Positions 24,948 to 36,178 of a stretch of 64,000 bases of DNA are shown here, piece by piece (within the stretch, counting starts at the first letter, position 1; every line of letters begins with the position of its first letter). Made by a program: the position numbers and the translations under genes. The stretch is from positions 35,099,665 through 35,163,664 of the forward strand of contig NC_065570.1 in assembly GCF_937616625.2 (NCBI RefSeq), written 5' to 3'. The DNA comes from Mercurialis annua (lineage: Eukaryota; Streptophyta; Magnoliopsida; Malpighiales; Euphorbiaceae). Below the pieces are notes generated by a model. It saw only the letters and a program-made list of their open reading frames with translations. It was not told the origin of the DNA and ran no database searches.

Positions 24948-25694
24948 TGTCACGACCCAAAATCGAGGGCCGCGACCGGCGCTAGGGAATGGAAATTGTA
25001 GTTCCGAAACCCGTAGCAAGCCTGAAATTCACTAAAACTTTTTCGCAATTAAACTATCATACAATGACTTTAGAAACGCAGCATTTAAACAAAGATACAT
25101 TTATATACACTGGTAAAACCATACAACGTGCTCGGACTTATCGTTTCCGTATCATGTACGTACTAGCCCGGCATAAACCACTATGTCGAAATTACATTAC
25201 GGGATACGGGAATTTTCCTCCGTGGTACAATACATAACTATCGTAGCCAGACCAACATGTACACAACAGACAACAACTATAAACCATATAAAATTTCACT
25301 GCTGTAATAGGCCACGACACTGGTCAGACATCACACTATTGCAGCATCTACGGAAGTCGGGAATGTATATTGCCAAAGGAACTTCCGGTTAAAAACGGAC
25401 TTCTAGCCACGTCTAGAATCTAGGTACCTGAAAAACACACTATTGGAGGGGGGTCAGCTATTAAGCTGAGTGAGTTATACTTTACTTGCCATATTATCAA
25501 AATAAGCATCGCATTTAAAACATTTTTTTAAAATACATATACAATCATATTTTCAACAATTCCAACATATACAATTACAGCGATTGCAAACAATTCACTT
25601 AAGACAAGTATTTGATCCGATCGAAACCTTAATCTTAAATTCCTTAACCTCTCCCAATCCGTATCACATTCGAATCATATCGTCCGAGTGGCCG

Positions 25695-25862
25695 GGTCCC
25701 GAGATAGTTCGACCGAGTTACCCGCTACCACGTGGCATAGTCCCGAGATAGTTCAACCGAGTTACATCATGCCACTACTTAATCCCAAGTTGTGGATCCC
25801 GAGATAGTTCGACCGAGTTACCCACCAGATATGGGTCCCGAGATAGTTCGACCGAGTTACCT
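25695..25862 (-). repeat. Minisatellite inside solo LTR copy 2
   Basis: Four spaced copies of GTCCCGAGATAGTTCGACCG followed by AGTTACC, with spacers that vary in length and sequence (GCTACCACGTGGCATA; TCATGCCACTACTTAATCCC and so on). Their location inside the LTR parallels the 40-bp repeats of copy 1 and the GGTTGCCTA repeats of the LTR at 59405. Confidence 0.85.
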
Positions 25863-27548
25863 CGTATCTGCCACAATTATAATCCTTCTTTCCGATACCC
25901 AAACATATTCCATTTCATAATTATAAATATGATCAACATTTAATGAGCTCATATCAAACGTATCTATGTACGAATATATAGACTTTCATAAACACCGGTG
26001 ATCACACGGCCTATTGACGCCCAATAGGTAGCTCGTTTCTTCGGATCATATACAAACTCACATTGGCAAATAATCGACAAGTCATAAGCAAAGTAATACA
26101 ATTCATATATCAAACAAGTCAAACCAATACAATGTAGTTCACTTCATAAACAAACAATTCAAATATAATTCAATCCAATAAGAACAACCCAATAAAATCA
26201 AGCTATATAATTTATGCGATGTATTTAATAATAATAATAATATACATAGTATATATAAAATAGTTTTTAATACGATAATAAGAGTGAGTAAAATATACTC
26301 ACCGCTTGCTATCCATATCCTTCGATAACAGCTAAGCGATGTCGCGTTTTGTAAGTTCCGGGTTCCATTGGCAGTCGCCTCGTCAAGTCTACACAAATTC
26401 GATAATAATTCGAATTAATTACAATCTAACTATAATTAATTAATCCAAAACTTGGTTTCTAGCCAACTTCAGCCATTGAAACCGTTTACTTAAAACAGTC
26501 CAACCCCTAAACAAAATTGACATTCTTAATGTTCAGAATGTCGCCTACAACTTTCGTTTAGGTCTCGGACTGAGATTAGCACCCGAAGGTGTCGGAATTT
26601 GGCTTCGAAGTTAATAACTTAGGGTTGTCCTAAATTTTAGAACTGCTATGCGCGACATAATGTTCTGATTTATTTGAGTCACTTAGAAGCCGAACTAGTA
26701 GAAACTTATGCTTAGACATTTATAGAAGTCATCCTTAAGTTTCCGTACCAACAAACGGAACTTAAATCGGAGCTATATAGCTCGAGATATTTCCCTTGCA
26801 AGATGGCTGTTTTGCAGAACAATTTTCTGCAAAACGTCAAACAAGTGTACGTAAACTTATTTCGCAACTACAACGTGTCGATACTAAGATCTTAACAAAA
26901 TTATTATCTTGTATTAATAGAATACAGCCCTCATAAAAAACCATAAACACTTATAATCCTTAGTCTAAAGATTAGTTTCAAACTCATTTTACATTAACAC
27001 CGATTCTAGCTTCGTAGTGTTACATTTAAACTCAAATCAAACACGTTCTAGCTTCGGGGGAAGGGGGTTCAGCCCCTTATTTTTTTTCCACCGTATCCTA
27101 ACACACACACAACTCTCACAACTCACAAACAACCCACCCCAAATCATCAATTTATTCCATAAATGCCAATTTTAGCATTTGAATCAATCATCACCATTAA
27201 TGAGCAACAAAACAGCCCCAATGTTCTGTAAACCCTAACTGAGAGTTGAGTTTTTACCTTGATATTTTAGTCTATATCAGTAGGAAATCCTTCCCTCGTT
27301 CCAACGCCGCAAAAATCGCTCAATTCCGATATCAAACGAAAAATCTACAAGCTTTCAAAGATTTTTGTATCAAAATTCCATTCTTAAAATCACAAATCGT
27401 AAACAGCCCTATAAATCGAAAACCCTAACCAAAAATTAAGCTTTTTACCTTAAATTGATGAGCTAGATCAGAAGAGGATCTCTCCCTCGTTCCGTTGCCG
27501 CAAGAATTACGTAATTCGGCCGAGAAACAAAGCTTGGGTGATGATTTG

Positions 27549-27969
27549 TGATAACAATATAGATGGTATTACCGCAAATCACCTAAGAGACCAATTTTAT
27601 TAAAGGGCAACACTGATTACATAGCATTGATAAGCATAAATACCAGGATGAGTCTCCATATAAACATACATAGAAATGCTATTTCTATCCCACATTGCTA
27701 GTTTACAAAGAAACAACAAAACATGTGTCTATATAAGCCAAGACAACACATCAATAGGGGGGTAAGCTTTCCACCTCTTTCACATAATACTTTTAATATA
27801 CTCTTTTAAAGACAAATATTGACTTGCTCGTCGGAGTGAACGTCCGGAGACCCTCTCCGGCGTTCTTCTGACTTGTTTGTTCTTAATCTCAGGCGGACTA
27901 CGTCACTTGAACTCAAGAATGGAGCTTAAATCCGGTCACTCGAAGTCGTTGATAATTTCACAATTATCA
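27549..27969 (+). repeat. 5' LTR of hairpin-array element
   Basis: Starts TGATAACAATATAG and ends CACAATTATCA, giving short inverted termini TGATAA/TTATCA. It contains CTATATAAGCC near 27731, a plausible TATA box for the element's transcript. Confidence 0.93.
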
Positions 27970-27971
27970 CT

Positions 27972-27988
27972 TGGCGCCGTCTGTGGGA
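27972..27988 (+). promoter_or_regulatory. Primer binding site of hairpin-array element
   Basis: TGGCGCCGTCTGTGGGA begins two bases after the 5' LTR. The TGGCGCCGT core matches the 3' end of plant tRNA-Asp-like acceptors; the following bases fit less well. The same signature is common after LTRs of Tat/Ogre-type plant Ty3 elements. Confidence 0.8.
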
Positions 27989-28261
27989 AACACCATCTCT
28001 ATTCATTATGTCATCCTCGAAGGCAATTGTTCGACGAAGATAGAAGAAGTAGATTGACAAATCCCTTCCAAAAAATCAGAAATAGGCCATAGCCTTTCAT
28101 GCTTTGCTGAGTCTGGCTATTGTCTCTCATATTTGGCCGAGATAAACCATGACCTTTTTACTCTCCCAGTGTAAATATTTTTCAAATGAAAAAACCGAGC
28201 ATAAGCTATTACTTAAAAAAAAAAAAAAACGAGCAGAGCATAAACCGAGCAGAACTGAGCA

Positions 28262-31156
28262 ATTGCTCACCAAAATTTCCATAAGCCATAGCTTATGGCC
28301 GAGTTGAGCCATTGCTCACCAAAATTTCCATAAGCCATACCTTATGGCCGAGTTGAGAAATTGCTCACCAAAATTTCCATAAGCCATAGCTTATGGCCGA
28401 GTTGAGCAATTGCTCACCAAAATTTCCATAAGCCATAGCTTATGGCCGAGATGAGCCATTGCTCACCAAAATTTCCATAAGCTCTTGCTTATGGCCGAGA
28501 TGAGCCATTGCTCACGAAAATTTCCATAAGCCATAGCTTATGGCCGAGTTGAGCCATTGCTCACCAAAATTTCCATAAGCTCTTACTTATGGCCGAGTTG
28601 AGCCATTGCTCATCAAAAATTTCTATAAGCCATAGCTTATGGCCGAGTTGAGCAATTGCTCACCAAAATTTCCATAAGCCATAGCTTATGGCCGAGTTGA
28701 GCAATGGCTCACCAAAATTTCCATAAGCCATAGCTTATGGCCGAGATGAGCCATTGCTCACTAAAATTTCCATAAGCCATAGCTTATGGCCGAGTTGAAC
28801 CATTGCTCACCAAAATTTCCATAAGCCATAGCTTATGGCCGAGTTGAGAAATTGCTCATCAAAATTTCCATAAGCCATAGCTTATGGCCGAGTTGAGCAA
28901 TTGCTCACCAAAATTTCCATAAGCCATAGTTTATGGCCGAGTTGAGCCATTGCTCACCAAAATTTCCATAAGCTCTTGCTTATGGCCGAGATGAGCCATT
29001 GCTCACGAAAATTTCCATAAGCCATAGCTTATGGCCGAGTTGAGCCATTGCTCACCAAAATTTCCATAAGCTCTTACTTATGGCCGAGTTGAGCCATTGC
29101 TCATCAAAATTTTCATAAGCCATAGCATATGGCCGAGTTGAGCAATTGCTCACCAAAATTTCCATAAGCCATAGCTTATGGCCGAGATGAGCCATTGCTC
29201 ATGAAAAATTTCCATAAGCCATAGCTTATAGCCGAGTTGAGCCATTGCTCACCAAAATTTCCATAAGCCATAGCTTATGGCCGAGTTGAGCCATTGCTCA
29301 CCAAAATTTCCATAAGCCATAGCTTATGGCCGAGATGAGCAATTGCTCACGAAAATTTCCATAAGCCATAACTTATGGCCGAGTTGAGACATTGCTCACC
29401 AAAATTTCCATAAGCTCTTACTTATGGCCGAGTTGAGCCATTGCTCATCAAAATTTTCATAAGCCATAGCTTATGGCCGAGTTGAGCAATTGCTCAACAA
29501 AATTTCCATAAGCCATAGCTTATGGCCGAGATGAGCCATTGCTCATGAAAAATTTCCAAAAGCCATAGCTTATGGCCAAATTGAGCCATTGCTCACCAAA
29601 ATTTCCATAAGCCATAGCTTATGGCTGAGTTGAGCCATTGCTCACCAAAATTTCCATAAGCCATAGCTTATGGCCGAGATGAGCAATTGCTCACGAAAAT
29701 TTCTATAAGCTCTTACTTATGGCCGAGTTGAGCCATTGCTCATCAAAATTTTCATAAGCCATAGCTTATGGCCGAGTTGAGCAATTGCTCACCAAAATTT
29801 CCATAAGCCATAGCTTATGGCCGAGATGAGCCATTGCTCATGAAAAATTTCCATAAGCCATAGCTTATGGCCGAGTTAAGCCATTGCTCACCAAAATTTC
29901 CATAAGCCATAGCTTATGGCCGAGTTGAGCCATTGCTCACCAAAATTTCCATAAGCCATAGCTTATGGCCGAGATAAGCAATTGCTCACGAAAATTTCCA
30001 TAAGCTCTTGCATATGGCCGAGATGAGCCATTGCTCACGAAAATATCCATTAGCCATAGCTTATGGCCGAGTTGAGCCATTGCTCACCAAAATTTCCATA
30101 AGCTCTTACTTATGGCCGAGTTGAGCCATTGCTCATCAAAATTTTCATAAGCCATAGCTTATGGCCGAGTTGAGCAATTGCTCACCAAAATTTCCATAAG
30201 CCATAGCTTATGGCCGAGATGAGCTATTGCTCATGAAAAATTTCCATAAGCCATAGCTTATGGCCGAGTTGAGCCATTGCTCACCAAAATTTCCATAAGC
30301 CATAGCTTATGGCCGAGTTGAGCCATTGCTCACCAAAATTTCCATAAGTCATAGCTTATGGCCGAGATGAGCAATTGCTCACGAAAATTTCCATAAGCCA
30401 TAACTTATGGCCGAGTTGAGACATTGCTCACCAAAATTTCCATAAGCTCTTACTTATGGCCGAGTTGAGCCATTGCTCATCAAAATTTTCATAAGCCATA
30501 GCTTATGGCCGAGTTGAGCAATTGCTCACCAAAATTTCCATAAGCCATAGCTTATGGCCGAGATGAGCCATTGCTCATGAAAAATTTCCATAAGCCATAG
30601 CTTATGGCCGACGTGAGCACTTGCTCAGGAAAACTCCCATAAGCCATCGCTTATGGCCGACCTGAGCACTTGCTCAGGAAAACTTCCATAAGCTCTTGAT
30701 TATGGCCGACCTGAGCGCTTGCTCAGGAAAGCTTCCATAAGCTCTTGCTTATGGCCGACCTGAGCGCTTGCTCAGGAAAACTTCCATAAGCTCTTTCTTA
30801 TGGCCGACCTGAGCGCTTGCTCAGAAAAATTCCCATATGCCATCGCTTATGGCCGACTTGAGCGCTTGCTCATGAAAACTTCCATAAGGTCTTGCTTATG
30901 GCCGACCTGAGCGCTTGCTCAGGAAAACTTCCATAAGCTCTTTCTTATGGCCGACCTGAGCGCTTGCTCAGGAAAATTCCCATATGCCATCGCTTATGGC
31001 CGACTTGAGCGCATGCTTAGGAAAACTCCCATGAGCCATCGCTTATGGCCGAGCTGAGCATTTGCTCAGGAAAACTTCCATAAACTCTCGCCTATGGCCG
31101 ACCTGAGCACTTGCTTAGGAACATTTCCATAAGTCATCGCTAATGGCCGAGCTGAG
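28262..31156 (+). repeat. Tandem array of about 59 hairpin units, 48-49 bp
   Basis: The type 1 unit (49 bp, to about 30600) has two palindromes: CCATAAGCCATAGCTTATGG (8-bp stem, CATA loop) and TGAGCAATTGCTCA or TGAGCCATTGCTCA, joined by CCGAGT and CCAAAATTT. The type 2 unit (about 48 bp, 30600-31156) keeps the first palindrome but has CCTGAGCGCTTGCTCAGG (7-bp stem, GCTT loop) as the second. First-hairpin loops vary (CATA, TCTT, CATC) while stem arms are mostly preserved. Groups of several units repeat as larger blocks, so the array grew by unequal exchange. Degenerate units extend to both sides (about 28085-28260 and 31157-31250). It lies wholly inside the LTR retrotransposon. No open frame uses it. 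Confidence 0.95.
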
Positions 31157-31264
31157 CTATTGCATATCGCCTAGTTAAGCCATAGAACTTACAGTTATTT
31201 ACCTAAGCTGTTGCTTATCTCCTAGTTGAGCCATATACTTCGGACATAAATATCCGACATACTC

Positions 31265-31273
31265 GAGGGGGGA
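31265..31273 (+). promoter_or_regulatory. Polypurine tract of hairpin-array element
   Basis: GAGGGGGGA lies four bases upstream of the 3' LTR, the expected plus-strand primer position. Confidence 0.8.
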
Positions 31274-31277
31274 CTTG

Positions 31278-31697
31278 TGATAACAATATAGATGGTATTA
31301 CCGCAAATCACCTAAGAGACCAATTTTATTAAAGGGCAACACTGATTACCTAGCATTGATAAGCATTAATACCAGGATGAGTCTCCATATAAACATACAT
31401 AGAAATGCTATTTCTATCCCACATTGCTAGTTTACAAAGAAACAACAAAACATGTGTCTATATAAGCCAAGACAACACATCAATAGGGGGTAAGCTTTCC
31501 ACCTCTTTCACACAATACTTTTAATATACTCTTTTAAAGACAAATATTGACTTGCTCGTCGGAGTGAACGTCCGGAGACCCTCTCCGGCGTTCTTCTGAC
31601 TTGTTTGTTCTTAATCTCAGGCGGACTACGTCACTTGAACTCAAGAATGGAGCTTAAATCCGGTCACTCGAAGTCGTTGATAATTTCACAATTATCA
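31278..31697 (+). repeat. 3' LTR of hairpin-array element
   Basis: Same termini as the 5' LTR and about 99% identical. Differences seen: ACATAGC/ACCTAGC, GCATAAAT/GCATTAAT, CACATAAT/CACACAAT and a G-run one base shorter. It is followed at once by the TSD ATTTG. Confidence 0.93.
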
Positions 31698-31743
31698 ATT
31701 TGAAATTTTTGGACATGGTGGAGTTTGATGGAGAAGAAGAACC

Positions 31744-32136
31744 GGATATTAAACTCTGTAGATCACTAAGCTTTCCTTAAATTACAGAAAGGTCACTAAA
31801 TAAACTTTTGTTACAAAATGGTCATTGAACTATAATTTTTATTACAAAGGGGTTCATCCATCTAAAACGTTGCGTTTTATAGCAAAAACGCAACATTTTC
31901 GCTTACGTGGCAAGCCAAATTTACAAAAAGGAACATAGTCTAATGACCTTTTTGTAATAAGAGGTATTATCTAGTGACATTTTTGTAATTCACGAAAAGT
32001 TTAGTGTTGTTTTTGTAACAACATAAACATTTTTGTAGTAAAAGGTATAGTTCAATGATCATTTTGTAACAAAAAATTTTTTAGTGATCTTTCTGTAATT
32101 TGAGTAAAGTCTAATGATCTACATAGTTTAATATCC
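31744..32136. mobile_element. Mutator-like MITE
   Basis: 393 bp with long terminal inverted repeats: the left arm runs GGATATTAAACTCTGTAGAT, CACTAAGC, ... AAATTACAGAAAGGTCACTA, and the right arm is its near complement ending GTTTAATATCC. Flanks are identical over ten bases, AAGAAGAACC, at 31734-31743 and 32137-32146, close to the 9-bp duplication typical of Mutator superfamily elements. It has no transposase. The centre carries GCGTTTTATAGCAAAAACGC. It is inserted in solo LTR copy 2. Confidence 0.9.
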
Positions 32137-32825
32137 AAGAAGAACCAAATTCAATTCAGGAAATCTGATGTAAATGAATAAATATTCATATGCAAATGGC
32201 TTTTATAGTCTTGGCTAAATTTGTTTTTGGTCCTTGAAGTTGCCACCTCCTTACACTTCAATTCTTAACTTTTCTTTCGTCCAATTTAGTCCATTAATCA
32301 CTTAATCTTTTGATCTATATAAATTGTGTATTATTTATATCCAAATAAATAATATCACCTTAATACCTCATAATTATATTTCCGATAATTTATTTTTGCA
32401 ATTTTCTGCTAAAAACGCTCAAATTCCAATTTGAGCTAAAATCCACTTTTTTCAATTTTTTTCCGTCCAAATCTCATTTTAATAATTACCGATAATCATT
32501 TCTTTTGATATTATTTTTATAAATACTAATTCACTTCAATAATCTATTAAATTTCTATTTTTCAGGAATTAAAGCCTTATTTTCCAATTTTAGAGTTTAA
32601 GTGCATTTTATCCACTTTTCCATATATTTCTTTTTAAGTCTAATTCCATTTCCTTTATGGAGTTCTTGATATTGAAATTTTCTTATTTAAATCTCAATAT
32701 CGACCTACTCGAGTCCTCGTTTATTTAATTATTTTCCGATAATTCCCTTTTGGCCGTTTTAACTGTTTAAATTTAGACACGCTGCCTACTTTGGCAACGT
32801 CAGTCATGCGAGGTACTACAGAGTT

Positions 32826-33049
32826 TGTGATGGTTTTAATTCTAATAAGCCACTAAATTAGTTTTCAATAATTGAAAAATATATAAAATTAGAATTTAAT
32901 AATTAGAATATCTTCCATAAATTTATTTATTTTAAGTAACCATAGACTGTTTAATTGCAAATAAAAGTAATTGTTATCTATACTTCTATATCTATCTATC
33001 TATAATCTATCTATCTATATCTATAATCTATCTATCTATCTATAACTAT
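32826..33049. repeat. AT-rich flank and TCTA microsatellite
   Basis: GAGTT at 32821-32825 closes solo LTR copy 2. After about 160 bases of plain AT-rich DNA, 32987-33043 consists of imperfect (TCTA)n/(ATCT)n, abutting the start of a Helitron-like element. Similar TATC/GATA runs abut two other Helitron starts (about 41850-41870 and 57790-57825). Confidence 0.8.
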
Positions 33050-34726
33050 TCTATAAGTGTGAAGGGGGGGCAAAAATTACGATATTAGAGTTCATATAAA
33101 TTGGTAATTACTATAAAAATAAATATTATATTGACAAGAAAAAGAAGTTTTGATTGCAGTAGAAGTAGGCAAAATCAGCAATATAATAGCTTAAATATAA
33201 TAAGTGAGCTAATAGGAGTCTTTGGTTTGTGCATTAGATAATTATGATCATCGTGATAATTAAATGAGAGCCTAATTCTAATTAACACAAGATTCTAATT
33301 CTAACAAAAATATAAAAAGGTTTCATTGGGTACAATATTGCAAAACTACAATAATATTCTATATTAAATTTAAATTATTTAAAAAAAATATACAGTAAAA
33401 CTAACCAAAATGAAAGTATATAGCAAAATAGACAATTATTTTTTAATATTATGTAGAAGCTGTGCTAGAACATCTAAAAGTAAAATAATTTCTTAAGAAT
33501 AATTAAATACAAAAATTAAATGTTAAATAAAGTTAAATATAATGATTAATTAAATAACTAAATTGAAAAATTCAACAATTTTGTATAAAAGTAACTAAAA
33601 TTTTCAACGAATTATAATTTAGCTATTTTAAAATACACGAGTTTGAGTTATATAAGAAGTTTAATAGTACAATAAATTTTATTAAGGGTATAATAAAATA
33701 TTATAAAAATTAAATTAATAGAAGTTTAATTTAAATAAAACAATATAGTAAAAGTTTAATGCAAATCAACTACTACAATAGAAATATTCAGATGTATATT
33801 AAAAACTAAGAATTCTATTTTACGGAGAGAATTTTGACAGTTAAAATAAAAGGTTCTAAATTTGATTTAAATATTTATAATGGTTTTTGTCATTGTCAAT
33901 ATCAAGTGTATTCGTTTTTCCGTGTGTCAAAAAAGAAAGATACAAAATCAAGAAGAGCAAGTAGCAGAGGATACCAAGGCTAGCATTAAGGATCAACTTG
34001 GGCAAATTTTGGAGACGAGGATATAATTCAAACCAGACTTCGGTTAACTCCACTAATGCTAATAAAGTTCCTTTTCTTGGTTACAATATTCGCATCCATA
34101 ACCCTCTAAACTTTCATGAATTTTCAAGTAAGTCCTTATATTAAATCCTTTTTAAATTCTAACCTTGAATCCTCCAAAGTTATTGCTTATAGTTTAATGA
34201 TTAGCTATTATTTATTTAATTTTAAAAAAATCATTAAAACATCTATGGTAACTGATATCTCATCGTTAAATTAATATTGTCTTAGATGTATTATTGAATT
34301 ATTATTTAACGGGTCACACAAATGTATCATTGAATTATTATTTAACGGGTCACGTAATTATAGCTCACAAGTTAAAAAAATCACGAAATTATACTCAAAT
34401 TTAAGTCTAATAAAAAAAATAATTATTATTATATAACCTTAATTAATATAAAGAGATTGAAAATTTAATTACCATAGAAATGGTTAAGGATTTAAACAAA
34501 CATATATTATCAATACAGTTGCTTATATAGTGCATAGTGCTGCAAATTACGTAAAATTGCAATTGTTAAGAAATTAAGAAAAATTACGTAAATTATTTTA
34601 AAATTAGGAAAAATTTCATATGTAGTAAATTATGAATAGAACTTGATAGGCTTTACCCAGTATAGACAAAAAAGGACTACCAGTCAAGTTTTGATTATAA
34701 TTTAAGCCTATAATTTATATAATTTA

Positions 34727-35033
34727 GGGTTAATGTCAAAAACATCACGAACTTTATATGTTTTCTCATTTTAATCACAAAGTTTAAATTTTTTCATTTT
34801 CATACACGAACTACCACTTTTTCCCAAATTCATACACGGTGCTGAGGTGGCACCCATTCATTGGTGTAAAATGACCTTCACCTCCGCGAATTACACCAAT
34901 GGATTCGTGACACCTCAGCACCGTGCATGAATTTGAGAAACAGTGGTAGTTCGTGCATGAAAATGAGAAAATTTAAAGTGCATGATTTAAATGAGAAAAC
35001 GTGTAAAGTTCATGAATTTTATGACATTATCCC
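34727..35033. mobile_element. Mutator-like MITE with 9-bp TSD
   Basis: The left arm GGGTTAATGTCAAAAACATC, ACGAACTTTA, ... TTTTCTCATTT is mirrored by the right arm AAATGAGAAAACGTG, TAAAGTTCATGA, ... TATGACATTATCCC. The inner part is also inverted (ATTCATACACGGTGCTGAGG against CCTCAGCACCGTGCATGAAT), so most of the 307 bp folds back. Flanks TATAATTTA and TATAATTGA make a 9-bp duplication with one mismatch. It has no coding. Confidence 0.85.
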
Positions 35034-35506
35034 TATAATTGAATTAATATTTAAAATATATAACAGATCATATTAATACTATTTAATATTTTAATTTTAA
35101 TTAATGTATTACATAATTAATTAGCTGCATAGTAGTTATGACACTAAGAGTCAAATTGTGAAATTTGATGAGATCAATAATAATATTTTTAAAATATTGT
35201 TTATGAAATCAATAATAATCAATTCAATTTGTAAGATTCAATGAAAATCCTCTTAAAGGTTAATTATATAAAGCATTTGCCGGATCAATTTATTACTGAC
35301 CAGAAACAATATGATTGATATTGAGTGTGATGTTTCCAATTGGTCATGCACTTGGGTAAGTAAAATTACAATAATAAACATCAAAAAAATGTTAGTCTCC
35401 ATTAAAAAGATAATACTTTATTAATTAAATATAAATAATAATATTTTATTAAAAAAAAATCTATATATAATTATAAGTAACGGGTCATATAAATATCGCT
35501 CACGTG

Positions 35507-36178
35507 CAGGTCCGGTTTTAGGCATAGGCCACTAATGCCTATGCCTAGGACCACATATTTTAAGGGGATTCATATTTTTATGGGGTCCATTGAAAGATAA
35601 CTATAACTTTATTAAATATTTGGAATATATATTTATTAATTATTTTAATGATAGATGTTATAATATTTATTGTGAAAACTAGTTAAACCCTTTAATAATT
35701 AAAAAATTAATTTTAAAAGGATCATATTTATGAGGTCTTTAACATATCTATAAATATATTTATATCGATTCTTTTGTAACTTTATTTATAATTGATGTAA
35801 ACTGTTTAATACCAATACCAAAAGTATAAGATAATTTACATGTTTAAAATCGTTTAAAATCAATTTTTATATATTTATCTTTTTCAAATAAAATAATTAC
35901 GCTAAATATGCCTTTTTTGTTTTATTTTTGCAAAAATACATATTTTAAAAATCTAAAACATATATACCAAAAATTTACCAACGATCTACTAAAAATCTAT
36001 CAATAGTTTAACAAAAATATATTTTTATAAAAATATTATATGAAAAGAGAGCATAATTTTGTGAAAAAAATAAATAAAACGAGCTTATTTTTTTAAAATA
36101 ATTTGACGAAAATTGATATTTTTGTAAGGACTCTTAGAAAAATCGCCTAGGGCCACGTATCTTCTAAGGCCGGCCCTG
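35507..36178. mobile_element. hAT-type non-autonomous element in a Helitron hairpin
   Basis: The left end CAGGTCCGGTTTTAGGC and right end (inverted) CAGGGCCGGCCTTAGAAG are hAT-style termini. Flanks are an exact 8-bp duplication, CTCACGTG, at 35499-35506 and 36179-36186, diagnostic for hAT insertion. 672 bp, AT-rich, no transposase frame. The left arm also contains the inner palindrome CCTAGGCATAGGCATTAGTG in complement. The target was the stem of the family A Helitron 3' hairpin. Confidence 0.9.

Larger units (their letters stand above)
27549..31697 (+). mobile_element. Complete non-autonomous LTR retrotransposon with hairpin-array body
   Basis: The 5' LTR (27549-27969) and 3' LTR (31278-31697) are about 420 bp each and differ by only three substitutions and one G-run indel. 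The element is flanked by ATTTG at 27544-27548 and 31698-31702. A primer binding site (TGGCGCCGTCTG) follows the 5' LTR and a polypurine tract (GAGGGGGGA) precedes the 3' LTR. The 3.3-kb internal region has no gag or pol; a short ATG frame at 28008 (MSSSKAIVRRR then stop) may be a gag relic. The rest is a tandem array of palindromic units. The primer site and layout resemble Tat-lineage Ty3 derivatives. Mobilisation must have used enzymes from another element. It inserted into solo LTR copy 2. Confidence 0.93.
24948..32820 (-). mobile_element. Solo Tekay-type LTR (copy 2), split by two nested insertions
   Basis: In the plus direction it begins TGTCACGACCCAAAATCG and ends GAGGTACTACA. On the minus strand that is a TGTAGTACC...CGTGACA LTR, the same termini class as the LTR at 11766. 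It is flanked by identical GAGTT at 24943-24947 and 32821-32825. No primer site or internal region adjoins either end, so this is a solo LTR left by LTR-LTR recombination. Subtracting the retrotransposon at 27549-31697, the MITE at 31744-32136 and one copy of each TSD leaves an LTR of about 3.3 kb. Repeats of CCCGAGATAGTTCGACCGAG lie at 25695-25862. Confidence 0.85.

Noticed and set aside
24716..25392. Plus-strand ORFs across the start of solo LTR copy 2
   Set aside because: They run across the LTR boundary and its non-coding termini; no domain.
28262..31156. CRISPR-like regular palindromic repeats
   Set aside because: Units are contiguous with no unique spacers, lie between LTRs of a retrotransposon, and the DNA is nuclear plant sequence.
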